Origin: Picocystis sp. L7
Lineage: Eukaryota > Chlorophyta > Picocystophyceae > Picocystales > Picocystaceae
NCBI GenBank assembly: GCA_020975725.1
Contig: QXJR01000003.1
Coordinates: 372,001-436,000, forward strand
Direction of reading: 5' to 3'
Length of the DNA stretch: 64,000 nt
Part shown: positions 21,996 through 32,693 of the stretch, piece after piece
How positions within the stretch are numbered: the first letter of the stretch is position 1
Layout: each line of letters starts with the position of its first letter
Made by a program: the position numbers and the translations under genes
Notes under the pieces: generated by a model
The model's database searches: none
Seen by the model: only the letters and a program-made list of their open reading frames with translations
Told to the model about the DNA's origin: nothing

Positions 21996-23258
21996 ATGGA
22001 AGGCAAACAACGAACACAAGGACGGTCCTCTCCGTCGGACGGCACGAGCACACAGGAAGAGTTGGGCACCACCGCACAGCTGAAACGGGATCCATACGAA
22101 GTGCTGGGCGTCCAAAGAGACGCAAACGAACAGGAGATACGAACCGCTTATCGGAAACTCGCTCTGCTGCTTCATCCAGACAAGGCCGGACCCGAACGTG
22201 CACAGGAGTTCCACGAAGTGAGGACAGCGTACGCCATCCTCAGCGACGAAGAGAAGCGCAAGGCATACGACAAAAAAGGGTTCGATGGGTTGGATGCTGA
22301 AGATCTGGTCTTCGAGGTCGACCTTTCCTCCATGGGAGCGGTCAACACGGCGATGGCAGCCATGTTCAGCAAGCTCGGAGCACCTATCAAGACCACCCTG
22401 CCACCCGAACTGCTGGATGAAATCGGAACCGGGAGCTTCCAGACAAGGAAGATCCAGCTCGAGCAGAAATTTCATGGAAGGGTGGACAAGCAAAAGTGTG
22501 CCTACTTTGCAGTGGAACTCTCCGATGAACAGGCAAGGGCGGGAATCGTGGTGCTCGTGACTTCGGAATCGAAAAGCAGGTTCAAACTTCTGCACTGCGA
22601 GAAGGTGGGACCGCATGACTATGAAATAGCAGACAAGGTCGACAGCGAGAAGCTCAGGGGCGTCACCGCGGCAGGAATGTTCTTTGTCGATGCAAAAACA
22701 TATATGCTCGGTGGGACTCCCCCGGCCATCGAGCAAGCCAAGTACGAGGTGCCAGAGGACTTCCTATTCCGACGCTTGGACTCTATGAAGCCCAGAGAGA
22801 ACAAAAAACTTGCGTCTGGTCAGCATGTATTTGCAGTTTACGGGGACAACTGGTTCCAGAAGACAGTATTCAGCATCACGGTACGGTCTTTGCTGGAAGA
22901 ACCAGTGCTCGATACATTGAGGAGCATCGTCTCTATCGAAGAGGATCTATCAGCCATGAAATCCAGTCTCGGAGCCTTCGAGGAAAGCTACAAACAGGCC
23001 CAGAAACGATATATCGATGCGTGCGAAAGGTACGACATCGAGGCCGCTCGATTGCAGGAGCTTACCGAGAACAGGGAAAAAGCGTACACTGCCCTGCGTG
23101 CGACAGGATCCGAAGCGGAAGCTGGCGGTACCAGCACGCCCCGGAGGGAGGCCACCGTGGATGTGAAGAGGGGCGAGATCAACATCAGAATTCCGGGACT
23201 GGGGTTCAACAAGCTCTTCAAGGACCGAAGAGGCTCGAAAAAAAGCCGTCCGGGATAG
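21996..23258 (+). CDS. J-domain co-chaperone, ARG1/ARL-like
   Basis: J proteins stimulate Hsp70 ATPase. The product is 420 residues, against about 410 for Arabidopsis ARG1. The J domain spans about residues 30-97 (DPYEVLGV, then HPD at 59-61, ending RKAYDKKGFDG). It continues with the ARG1-type middle region of about 200 residues (EDLVFEVDLSSMGAVN, YFAVELSDEQA, PEDFLFRRLDSMKP) and a C-terminal coiled coil near residues 310-360. ARG1 acts at endomembranes in gravity signalling in plants; in an alga the role is presumably vesicle-linked but unknown. The frame is open far upstream, but the ATG at 21996 gives the family length. It converges with the orphan gene ending at 23349. Confidence 0.85.
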   Translation: MEGKQRTQGRSSPSDGTSTQEELGTTAQLKRDPYEVLGVQRDANEQEIRTAYRKLALLLHPDKAGPERAQEFHEVRTAYAILSDEEKRKAYDKKGFDGLDAEDLVFEVDLSSMGAVNTAMAAMFSKLGAPIKTTLPPELLDEIGTGSFQTRKIQLEQKFHGRVDKQKCAYFAVELSDEQARAGIVVLVTSESKSRFKLLHCEKVGPHDYEIADKVDSEKLRGVTAAGMFFVDAKTYMLGGTPPAIEQAKYEVPEDFLFRRLDSMKPRENKKLASGQHVFAVYGDNWFQKTVFSITVRSLLEEPVLDTLRSIVSIEEDLSAMKSSLGAFEESYKQAQKRYIDACERYDIEAARLQELTENREKAYTALRATGSEAEAGGTSTPRREATVDVKRGEINIRIPGLGFNKLFKDRRGSKKSRPG

Positions 23259-23348
23259 GCCTCGAACACCCACCATGGCCGCAGACTGCGTCGTGTCGGG
23301 GGCGATCAAGTTCACCGCAGGGAGCAAGGGTTTCTCTCTTCCGTTGTC

Positions 23349-24221
23349 CTAGGCACATTCGAACAGAGTCTCTCTCTGATCCCACAGGCTGTACACTTCC
23401 AGGGTGGGTTGGCCCTGTCGACTTCGAAGCGCGTCCACCACGACCACATAGCAGGGTCCCTCGCATTTTTCTCCCTCGGTCGGGTTGGATCCCTCCTGTT
23501 CGTTGGACGAGAGGACGGCCTGCAGTTCCCGTGGGAGCAGCACTCCGACTCCAGATCTCACCAGCACACCACCGATCGTGGTGGGTTCCTGTGCATCTTT
23601 TTTTTCTTCGCGGAGGTTGTTTTTCAATTGTTGGATCCACTCGCGGTATTCCCTCTGGTGGAACCTTTGACCACGCGTGGGTTGTGAGGCGGGATGGTTC
23701 GGTCGAAAGGGCGTGATTTCGGTGGCACGCATCGTTCCATTCGACCATTTTCCTTCGATGAATCCGAGGTACGGTTCGGGCACGGAGGAAGCGCCTGCGC
23801 ACCTGTCTTGACGCTCCATGCATTCCACCACCTTGCGGATCATTTTCGTTTCGAGGACGAGTTCTGCTGGTACGTCCGTTTCGTTCTCATCCGCGGTTTC
23901 CATTGCGACCGCCCGGTGCAGGTCTCGTTCGAAATCGGATTCGTGGAGTAGGTCTTGTTCGTTCTCGCCGGCGTAGAGGGAATGTTCTTGCAGCACACGT
24001 TCGAGTTGTGTTTCGGTTGGTTTCGTTCCTCGGTCGAGGGGTGGTCGTGCGTGGGCGTCCTTCCATCGATCGGCTCTCGTATCTTTCTCTTTTTTCCGGT
24101 GTGGACGCAGCATGTCGGATGCGAACCACGCACGTGCTTCCTGGATCCATGCCTTTCTTCCCTCCGCTCCAAGCATTTCGCGAGGTCGCCAGGCGTGCAC
24201 GACGAACGCGTGTTCCGACAT
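23349..24221 (-). CDS. unknown protein, 290 residues
   Basis: I do not recognise this product. The start [16 protein letters not shown] at 24221 is the second in-frame ATG and sits 244 bases from the diverging PRP22 start. The protein is hydrophilic and rich in glutamate, arginine and glutamine, with no signal peptide or membrane segment. Helical charged stretches occur around residues 75-135 and near 190 ([13 protein letters not shown]). It ends in a more ordered strand-like part, [27 protein letters not shown]. It fills the space expected for a gene between convergent and divergent neighbours and has no internal repeats. It could be a lineage-specific subunit of an RNA or chromatin complex; that is speculation. 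Confidence 0.6.
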   Translation of the reverse strand: MSEHAFVVHAWRPREMLGAEGRKAWIQEARAWFASDMLRPHRKKEKDTRADRWKDAHARPPLDRGTKPTETQLERVLQEHSLYAGENEQDLLHESDFERDLHRAVAMETADENETDVPAELVLETKMIRKVVECMERQDRCAGASSVPEPYLGFIEGKWSNGTMRATEITPFRPNHPASQPTRGQRFHQREYREWIQQLKNNLREEKKDAQEPTTIGGVLVRSGVGVLLPRELQAVLSSNEQEGSNPTEGEKCEGPCYVVVVDALRSRQGQPTLEVYSLWDQRETLFECA

Positions 24222-24465
24222 CCGGTCTCCTTGGGTGTCCTTTTTCCAGGACCCCTCCCGGTTGGGATGGGGCATCCCGGTTCTTTCCCCCCTTTACTGT
24301 TCCCTTTCGTTCGTCCCTTCGCCCCTCTCTGGTGGTGGGCATCGGGGACTTCTTCCCAAGGGTTCCATGGGGTTGGTGGAAGAAGGACGAAGGATCCCCA
24401 CCCACACAAACCACACACCTCCACCATTGAGGGTCGCATCGGACCGTCGGGAGGGTGGGTGCAGG

Positions 24466-27400
24466 ATGGACACCACGTTGGCCAAGCTGCAACAGCTCAA
24501 TCGGGTGCAAAAGGTGGCCGAAGGTGCGTGGAACGAGAGTGGAAGAGGGTAGAAACACGGAAAGAAACCGACGGACTGACCCTGGAAACGAAACCTGCGA
24601 AAATCACGGATGCGCACGTGAACACGCGCGTCACCGCCACCACGAACGACGTCGTAGAGCTCGAGAACCACGTGGGCGTAGCAGACAAGACGCTGGCGGA
24701 GTTCGTGATCGATCTGGCGGAGGGACAAGACACGGTCGAATCCTACCGCAAAACCTTGGCCGAAAACGGAGCCGAACTGCCCGCCTCGTTCGTCGCCACC
24801 CTGTACACCATCATCCGAAAGATGACGCCGACAACCGAACCCACGTTGCGGGATCGCAACGAGGATAGGAACGATTCCAACGCACCCAGCGACACGAGGT
24901 TCGTGGGACTGTGCATACCAGACACCCGAGAACAAGCCAGAAGGCTGGACGAAGAGATGCGAGCGGAAGCGGAAAAGAGAACCGGAAACGCTGAGGATGC
25001 AACGCCCAGTGCCACAGGAAAGACCGCACCCAGCACCTGGGAGAGCTACCCACAGGAACAAAAGACGCTTGCCAGGAGGGAAGGAGACAGCCGAGGAGAA
25101 GGTGGAAGAAAAGGAAGGATCGATCCAGACGATCGAAGACCCTCCTATTCCAAGGACGCCACCTCCCCAGGATTCCCATCCTCCAGGGCGCAGGGAAACG
25201 AACCGCTTTGGGAAGAACCGGAACTGCAACACGTCTACGAAGGCACGGTGGCCAAGGTGGTGGATTTTGGATGCTTCGTGGAATTGCGTGGGTTCAGGAG
25301 CAGGACTGAAGGTCTGGTGCATGCGAGCAACATCTCCTCCCAACGGGGGTCCGCCAAAGATCTGGTGCGAAAGGGAGACAAGGTGCTGGTCAAGGTCATC
25401 AGCCGCTCAGGAAACCGGATCGGGCTCAGCATGAGAGACGTTGATCAGAGGACTGGAGAAGACTTGAATCCCAAGAAACAGACAGGAACAGAAACGGCTG
25501 GGAGAGCTAGCGCCGGGTTGAGGGGGCTTTCAGGTGTTCGTATGTCGGATTCCCTGGAGAAATCTTCCAAGCGTCCAGGAGCTCAGCTCTCTGAAGCAGA
25601 AAGGTGGGAGATCAAGCAGTTGATTGCATCAGGGGTCTTGAAGGCCAAAGACTATCCCAACCTGGACGAGGACGTCGAGGATACACTCGTGACCCTGACG
25701 AGAACACGAGCAGAGGAAGTGGAAGAAGACTTGGAGATCGACATCAATGAAGATGAGCCTCTTTTCTTGAAGGGTCAAACAGCGAAAAGCGGACTGTTAG
25801 AACTATCACCAGTGAGGATTGTCAAGAATCCAGAGGGCAGCATGCAGCGGGCAGCTCTCACGCAAAGCACACTTGTGCAGGAGCGAAGGGAACTGCGTCA
25901 GCACCAGGAGCAGGCTGCACGGGATGCGCTCCCCCTCGAGCTGAGTCGCCCGTGGGAAGACCCGATGGCGCCAGATTCTGAGAGGCTGCTGGCGGCAGAA
26001 GTGCAAGGGCACGGGCAAGGTCCGTTGGAGGTGCCCGAGTGGAAGAAGATTGCTTTTGGACAGGCACCCACGTTTGGAAAGAGAGTTGCCGGTACCACCA
26101 TTCAAGAACAGCGAAAAAACCTTCCCATCTTTCATCTTCGAGACGAGCTGTTGCAAGCAATCCATGATAATCAGATCCTCGTGGTGATTGGGGAGACAGG
26201 GAGCGGGAAAACCACACAGATGACGCAATACCTTGCCGAAGCAGGATACACCACTGCAGGCAGGATCGGCTGCACGCAACCCAGGAGAGTCGCTGCCATG
26301 AGCGTATCAAAGCGCGTGGCTGAGGAGGTGGGGTGTAATCTGGGGGACGAAGTAGGGTATAGTATCCGATTTGAAGATTGCACGAGCCCGCAGACTGTCA
26401 TCAAATACATGACGGATGGTATGCTGCTGAGGGAGGCCCTGCTGGACGATATGCTGTCTCAATATAGTGTTATTATGTTGGACGAGGCACACGAGAGAAC
26501 CATCAACACAGATGTTCTTTTTGGCTTGCTGAAGGATGTTGTGAAACGGAGAAAGGATCTGAAACTCATAGTGACATCGGCAACGCTGGACGCTGAGAAG
26601 TTCTCATCGTACTTCTACGACTGCCCGATCTTCACAATACCTGGTCGAACGTTTCCTGTGGAGATTCTCTACACTCGTACGCCTGAAACTGACTACATGG
26701 AAGCGGCATTGATAACGGTTATGCAGGTGCACCTGACGGAGCCGGAGGGCGACATCCTGCTCTTCTTGACCGGTCAAGAGGAGATTGACAGTGCGTGTGA
26801 AACCCTTTACATGCGTATGAAATCGCTTGGGAAGTCGGTGCCTCAGTTGATCATTCTGCCCGTATACTCTGCCCTACCGAGCGAAATGCAGACGAAGATA
26901 TTCGACCCAGCCCCACCGGGGGCGCGGAAGTGTGTGGTGGCAACCAATATTGCGGAGGCAAGCTTGACGATCGATGGGATCTACTACGTGATTGATCCAG
27001 GGTTTGCAAAGCAGAAGGTTTATAATCCAAAGACAGGCATGGACTCACTTGTGATCACACCCATCTCGCAAGCCAGCGCAAGGCAACGATCCGGAAGAGC
27101 TGGGCGTACGGGCCCCGGAAAATGCTACCGGCTGTACACTGAAGCTGCGTTCAAGAACGAGATGCATCCCACCAATGTTCCTGAGATTCAACGTAGCAAC
27201 CTGAGTATGACGGTCCTCCAACTGAAGGCCATGGGAATCAACGATCTCATGAACTTTGACTTTATGGACCCGCCAGCCCCGCAAACTCTCGTGATAGCAT
27301 TGGAACTTCTCTACAACCTTGGTGCATTGGACGAGGAAGGACTGCTCACACGTCTTGGCAGGAAGATGGCAGAGTTCCCCCTGGAACCACAGTTAAGCAA

Positions 27401-28088
27401 GATTCTCATTGCGAGCGTGGATCTGGGGTGCAGCGAGGAGGTCTTGACCATTGTGGCCATGCTTTCGGCGCAGAACATCTTTTTTCGCCCCAGAGATAAG
27501 CAAGCTGAGGCAGATCAGAAGCATGCACGGTTTTTCCAGCCGGAAGGAGACCACCTGACGTTGCTTGCGGTCTACACTGCGTGGAAGAACAACAAGTTCA
27601 GCAATCCATGGTGTCACGAGAATTTCATTCATGCAAGAAGCATGCGGCGGGCTCAGGATGTCAGGACACAGCTTGTATCCATCATGGACCGTTACAAGCT
27701 AGACCTCGTGAGCTGTGGGAGGAATCTGAACAAAGCGCGCATGGCCATTTGTTCGGGGTATTTCATGTTCTCGGCTAGGAAAGACCCGCAAGAGGGCTAC
27801 AAGACACTCGCAGAACAGCAGGTCGTATACATACACCCTTCCTCTTGTTTGTTTCAGAAGCAGCCTGATTGGATCATCTACCACGAGCTTGTATTTACAA
27901 CGAAAGAATACATGAGAGAGGTCCTCGCCATCGAGCCCAAATGGTTGGTGGAACTGGCCCCCCGCTTTTTCAAAGTTTCTGACCCCAATCAACTTTCTCG
28001 GAGAAAACGCAAGGAGAAGATCGTGCCTCTGTTTGACAGATATGCTCAGGACCAGAATGCGTGGAGGCTGTCGAAGCGACGCGGCTGA
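24466..28088 (+). CDS. DHX8: DEAH-box splicing helicase PRP22/DHX8, two exons
   Basis: PRP22/DHX8 releases spliced mRNA from the spliceosome and proofreads exon ligation. Exon 1 is 24466-24523 (19 codons plus one base) and exon 2 is 24658-28088, giving 1162 residues (yeast Prp22 is 1145). The 134-base intron starts GTGCGT, has CTGAC at 24576-24580 and ends TCGTAG. The join restores the conserved N-terminal helix, LNRVQKVAE followed by [17 protein letters not shown]. An S1 RNA-binding domain lies near residues 210-285, [10 protein letters not shown] near 532, DEAHERT near 628, then [11 protein letters not shown] and QRSGRAGR, with the OB-fold end. A helicase whose own mRNA needs splicing fits a genome with few but real introns. 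AATAAA follows 15 bases after the stop. Confidence 0.95.
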
Positions 28089-28102
28089 CAGCGCGGACTT
28101 TT

Positions 28103-28108
28103 AATAAA
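28103..28108 (+). promoter_or_regulatory. polyadenylation signal of PRP22
   Basis: AATAAA lies 15 bases after the PRP22 stop and 64 bases before the facing CDCA7 stop, so the two transcripts probably overlap at their 3' ends. Confidence 0.6.
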
Positions 28109-28171
28109 CACAGCACTTTCGTTGAATGTCTTTCGTCTAATCTGCGAACGAACCCCATTTGCGGTCCATCA

Positions 28172-29201
28172 CTACGACCTGGAACGAAGCACCCTCCGCT
28201 GCCTCTTGTCACCAACCGCGAGTGACTCGACCGGCATGTCCGACCGCAATTTCTCGAGTTCTGATTTCCGGCCCTTCTTTGCAGGGACAGTCCCGTTGAG
28301 GAGGTCGTTCTTCGTTTCGTCGCACCCTGCGGAGCAAAGACTGCGGCCCTCGTTATACTTCAACAGGCGAGCCTGCACAAAATGGGCCACAGAAGGGAAG
28401 CCTCGCTTCTGTGCTTCAAAAATTGCTATCCCAGTGGGTGCAAGTCCTCTGCGAGTCATGCAGATGGAACTGTTGCAAATCCAGCCATCCTCTGGGAACT
28501 CCTCCTCATGACAGTGGGGACACAGCCAGTCCGGGTTGTTGCGGACATCCTCTAGTTCCAGGCCGTACCGGATCAGTAGGCAGGCACGGCAGAATCGGCC
28601 CGTGGCGGAGTGACAACGGCTGCATTCGCTCTTTCCGATGCATTCCTTGGCATCATCTCTTTCTTCGCACCTGGGACAGCCGATTTCTCCACAGAGCTTC
28701 TTTTGCCTGCAGAAGTGGCAACAGATGCCCACTTTTTGGTCGTACACGGATCCTCTACCCTTACTATCGCATCTTCGCGCGAGCAGTTCAGAAACGTTTC
28801 CGCCTCCTTCGACGCTCGGCAGCACGATCCTTCCGGTTTCAAATATGGGTTCCTCTTTGACACCTTCGTATTCCGGTGTGGTTCCCTTGAGCCTATGGGA
28901 GGACCGGAGCTGCACCGGTTCCCGTTTCTCTTCGACCTTCCTTTTCTCCCGTCTGACGAGTGGCTTTCTGATCCTCGCCGACACTTCCAGCAGCGTCTTT
29001 TGCTTCATGACGCCCAGTTGCGCTGCTCGTGGACCGCATCAGGTTCGGTTCGTGGGTTGCTTTCCGGTCAGCCTTTCGAGCGCCATCTCTTCGTTCCCCT
29101 TGGTTGGTTCCATCCTTTTTCGACGCACCCAATCGGTTCCTGTTCGTTTCGATTCGCTTCCGTCTCTCCTCTTCGAACTGGAGCGCTTCCATGGCTCCCA
29201 T
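28172..29201 (-). CDS. CDCA7: CDCA7-family zinc-finger protein (zf-4CXXC_R1), two exons
   Basis: CDCA7 activates the HELLS/DDM1 nucleosome remodeller and is linked to maintenance of DNA methylation. Exon 1 is 29201-29129 and exon 2 is 29022-28172, giving 307 residues. The 106-base intron starts GTGCGT, has CTGAC at 29071-29067 and ends GAGCAG. The join yields ERRKRIETNRNRLAQLGVM, the conserved N-terminal helix. Residues about 120-218 form the cysteine-rich domain: CCHFCRQKK, CPRCEERDD, CSRCHSATGRFCRACLLIRYG, NPDWLCPHC, and RRGLAPTGIAIFEAQ. The last part also has the GFPSV motif of the family. The C-terminus is basic (KRQRRVLRSRS), as for a nuclear protein. ATGs at 29201 and 29192 are both possible. 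Confidence 0.9.
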
Positions 29202-30563
29202 AATTTCGCGTCCGGCGTCGCTGGCGACGTCTTGGCGATCGTGGCGAGCGAAGGGATGTGTCCGGTTTGGCGGGAACGCACGGGATTGGTCCCTCCCCCG
29301 CCCCGGGGGGACCGATTCCCCGCCAAAAAAAAAACACGAACCCTCCCCATCGCAGGAACACGGGTTCGGATGGGTTCAAGGACATGGTTCACCCCCGGTT
29401 TCGAACCGGAGGGATGGGACGGGTAGATGGTTGGATCGATCGGTTCGGAACCCTTCGTGTACGCGCACGTGGTCCATCGTGTTGTTGGCGAGCTGAAACA
29501 TGTAGAAGATCGCACAGGGATTCCCATGCAGGCGTTTTCACACCACTCATGGTCCATGGGATCCCCAACGAGGACGACATCGTGTGCTCGAAGGGCGTCG
29601 AGATGGATCGCAGGATCTTGCACTCGCGATCGGACGGGGAACCGCACGTAGCGACGGAAACGGACGGACGCGAACGCCATGGTCCGCGATTCGTGTCGAG
29701 GCCCGCTCGCGTGCGGTGCGTCGTCGTCCCCGGTCCAACCTGCACGTCCGTTCGCCTCACACTTTCCATTCCAAGACCTCTTTCTCCCGTTTCCGAACCC
29801 GTGGATGCAACAACGCCTTGGCTCGCACTTGTGCACCTGTTTCCCCTCCAGGGTTCCTGCCTCGCGTATGGATGAGAACATCGCCTCGCTCCATCGCCAA
29901 GTTCAAAGGGGAAATCCTTCGCGATTGCGTTCCATCCTCGATTCCCTTCCGACGTTCCTTTCCATCCCCCTTTGGCTCGAACCGGAAGGGGATCGAACCG
30001 AAAGGGGATCGTTCCCTTTCACTCCTTTCCATTCCCAACCAACCAGGGTACGTCTGGGTGACCCTTCTCTCCCTTGGTGGTGGGACGATTCCGGGTCGGG
30101 GATGGATCCGGTTCCCACCGAGGCGTTCCCCCCTTTCAAAGGACATCGTAGACCCGTTCCTCCCATGGGTCAACCCCAACGGATGCACCCCCACACCTTC
30201 ACCCTTCGTGCTTGCGCCGCCACAGACGCACGAGGTGCGACGATCGCGCGACGATGGCGGAGCGAAACGGGGACGGGGATCGAAGCGGAGGGCGTGGAGG
30301 GATCTCCTGGACGCGTGGAAGGAGACACAAACGATGCGGTCGCGTGGGAACGAGGGGAACGTCCACGACCAAGGACATGCCGCCGCCGACCGGGTAGGGT
30401 TTGATGGCCCAAGCGAGATGAACGACGCAATGGAGGGGAAACGAAGGCACGGACGACGAAACACCAATGAAATTGCGACTGACGAACAGGACGAACGCGC
30501 TGGATCATCCCCTGCATGGCACGAAGCAGCTCTCGGCCCGGTGCAGGTCGAGCCCAGAACACC
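29202..30563. other. 1.36 kb divergent region with coding-like texture
   Basis: It lies between CDCA7 and RPS24. On the minus strand from an ATG at 29680, a frame with GC-ending codons reads MAFASVRFRRYVRFPV and onward to about 29540; a second frame just below it also looks protein-like. I could not join them with proper splice signals and know no matching family. Near 29970-30015 are three CGAAAGGGG or CCCTTTCG-type elements. On the plus strand, ACTGAC near 30478 with CAG near 30542 could be the end of an intron in the RPS24 5' leader; a donor-like GTGCGA lies near 30234. Confidence 0.4.
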
Positions 30564-31083
30564 ATGGGAGAGTCCAAAACGTGCACCGTCCGCACGCGCA
30601 AGTTCATGACGAATCGCCTGCTGCAGCGGCGGCAGTTCGTCGTGGACGTTCTGCACCCAGGACGCCCGAACGTTTCCAAGGTGCGCTCAGGAGACGGAAG
30701 CGAACGCGCAGACACGACGAAGGTGGAAGAACGACAGACGACCGAACGGGCGCTGACCGAGACCTCCTTGGTCGATCCGACGGATGCGCCCGAAACCGCA
30801 GTCCGAACTGCAAGAAAAGCTTGGCAAGATGTACAACGTGAGCGACGCGAAGGCCATCATCCTTTTCGGTTTCCGCACCCAATTCGGCGGAGGTAGGAGC
30901 ACGGGTTTCGGACTCATCTACGACAGTGTGGAGGCCGCGAAGAAGTTCGAGCCCAAGTACCGTCTAGTGAGGTTTGGACTGGCAGAAAAGGTGACCACGT
31001 CACGCAAGCAAATCAAGGAACGTAAGAACCGCGCCAAGAAGCTGCGTGGCAAGAAGAAGGCTGCCGTCACCTCCAAGAAGTAA
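30564..31083 (+). CDS. RPS24: 40S ribosomal protein eS24, two exons
   Basis: eS24 is a 40S ribosomal subunit protein. Exon 1 is 30564-30680 (39 codons) and exon 2 is 30802-31083, giving 132 residues (human has 133). The 121-base intron starts GTGCGC, has CTGAC at 30753-30757 and ends CCGCAG; the join is phase 0 after VSK. Family signatures are [17 protein letters not shown] in exon 1 and [17 protein letters not shown] in exon 2, with the lysine-rich tail [15 protein letters not shown]. The long plus frame through the intron is incidental. The converging FLU gene ends 390 bases downstream. Confidence 0.97.
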
Positions 31084-31472
31084 ACCAACACGCGGGGGGT
31101 GGCTGGGGTTGTGTAGTCGATCGTTTTCTTCTGCTTTTGGGATGCCCAAGCCGTACCTCCTCCCCACGCACACTCTTTCCCTTTTGAGCGAAGCGAACGG
31201 AGTGCCACCGGAGCAGGTGGTCGCGTGCGTGGGTGCGAACCTTTCTCGTCTTCCGTCCCTACGCGCGAGCCTGGACCAACGATGAACGTGTGGGTGGCAC
31301 GGTTGCATGCAACCCATGACGTCTCAAAAAAAGCGGACAAAAAGTGAACTACAGCCGAACATGCGAATTTTGAGGATTCAAGGGTGATCCAAGACGCCTT
31401 GGACCTTCCTCCTGGAAGTGGTTATTGCGCGGCATGGACACTGCATCCAAGCGCTCAACCCGAAGTGGTCTT
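31084..31472. other. 3' region between convergent RPS24 and FLU
   Basis: These 389 bases hold two 3' untranslated regions and show no further gene. Base use is mixed, with no repeat and no canonical AATAAA that I can assign with confidence. Confidence 0.4.
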
Positions 31473-32693
31473 TCACTCGATTTCTTTACCCAGCACGCTC
31501 AGGTATTTGTCGTAGTACTCACCGGCCGTTTCCAAGTCTCCCAGCTCCGTGTACAGGTCCGCGATGGTACCCAGCGCATCCGAGTCGCCCGTGAAGTCTT
31601 GCATCTCTTGGGACAGCTCCAGCACCCGGTGATGATACGAGATGGCTCCTTTCAGATCACCTTGGAGTCGTTTCGCAGCGGCGACCCCACGGGATGCTCT
31701 TCTTTCCTGGATCTTGTCTCCTTGTTGGCGGGTCAACATGAGCGCTTTGTTGAAGTACGCCAGTGCTTCCCCGCCCTTTCCTTCTCGCAGGCTTCGTTTG
31801 CCGTGTCGCAGGGCGGCGGGCACTTCGAGGTCGCACACGGGTCCGGCGGGTTCCAGGTCCACACTCGCGCCTGGATTGTACTTGCTGGTGGAGGTGGACG
31901 ATCCGTTCTTGTCCTCCGACACGCCGTGTTCTTCCTCTGCCTCCTGGGCCTCCTCCTCGGTGAGGAAGGTCACCGCGTTGTTCTTCAACGTACCGCTTCC
32001 GGTGCTCCTCCCTTGCGGCGCGTAGGTGAGTCCTGGTGCGTACAAGGTGTTGACGGAAGGAGACATGCCCTTTCTCGTTTGTTGCCTGAGCTGCTGGTTG
32101 ACTGCACGCAGCTTTTCGTTGACCTTTTCCAGTTCCGCTTTCCTGGCGCGCGCGGAAAGCCCGCCGACGAGTGCACCGATGGCGAGGATGGACGTGCTGA
32201 TGCCGACGATGTCCACGCCGTAAGGGGTGGCGCAGAGCGTCTTTCCCATGGCCAGGCTTCGCACGGCTTCCCTTTCACCTTCTGCACGAGCTTTGGCGAT
32301 GGCTGCTTTGGCCCTCGATTCTTCGTCCAGGATGGCTCGTCGGTCCGCCATGCCTCGTTTCTGCAGCTCTTCGATGAGCATGGTGGCTTCTTTGACACCT
32401 TCTTCTTCGAGTTGATCGAGCACGTATCTCAAGGAGAGTGCGGTTTCTGGTTCGATGGCTTGGACTTGTCCTGCTGGACTCCTGTCCATGGCTTGGAGCG
32501 TCGTGAACGCGGCGGTGGTCCAGGCGAAGAGGGCTTCCCTCCGTTTGGTGTTGGGTTTCGTGCCCGTCTCCCGCACGATCTTGTTCGTTGCGTTTCCATC
32601 CCGATGGCCTTGGTTCCGTCTCCTTTCGTTCGATCTTTTCGTCGCATCCGTCCTTCCCACGCGTGCAGGTGGCGTCCTGCCGGCCACCGCCAT
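31473..32693 (-). CDS. FLU: FLU-like plastid TPR protein, repressor of tetrapyrrole synthesis
   Basis: FLU binds glutamyl-tRNA reductase through TPR repeats and shuts down chlorophyll-precursor synthesis in the dark. The 406-residue product begins with an arginine-rich leader followed by KRREALFAWTTAAFTTLQA (about residues 49-68), resembling a plastid transit peptide plus a second targeting step. A hydrophobic segment (VGISTSILAIGALVGGL, about 163-179) is followed by a coiled coil (ARKAELEKVNEKLRAVNQQ). TPR repeats at about 285-395 include HGKRSLREGKGGEALAYFNK and IADLYTELGDLETAGEYYDKY, close to plant FLU. The start at 32693 is the ATG that opens this targeting region; the frame is open much further up only through GC-rich upstream DNA. 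Its presence shows the host makes tetrapyrroles in a plastid. Confidence 0.88.
   Translation of the reverse strand: MAVAGRTPPARVGRTDATKRSNERRRNQGHRDGNATNKIVRETGTKPNTKRREALFAWTTAAFTTLQAMDRSPAGQVQAIEPETALSLRYVLDQLEEEGVKEATMLIEELQKRGMADRRAILDEESRAKAAIAKARAEGEREAVRSLAMGKTLCATPYGVDIVGISTSILAIGALVGGLSARARKAELEKVNEKLRAVNQQLRQQTRKGMSPSVNTLYAPGLTYAPQGRSTGSGTLKNNAVTFLTEEEAQEAEEEHGVSEDKNGSSTSTSKYNPGASVDLEPAGPVCDLEVPAALRHGKRSLREGKGGEALAYFNKALMLTRQQGDKIQERRASRGVAAAKRLQGDLKGAISYHHRVLELSQEMQDFTGDSDALGTIADLYTELGDLETAGEYYDKYLSVLGKEIE

Noticed and set aside
24112-24552. Plus-strand frame of 146 residues ending at 24552
   Set aside because: Only its tail from 24466 is coding, as PRP22 exon 1; the rest is upstream DNA antisense to the orphan gene.
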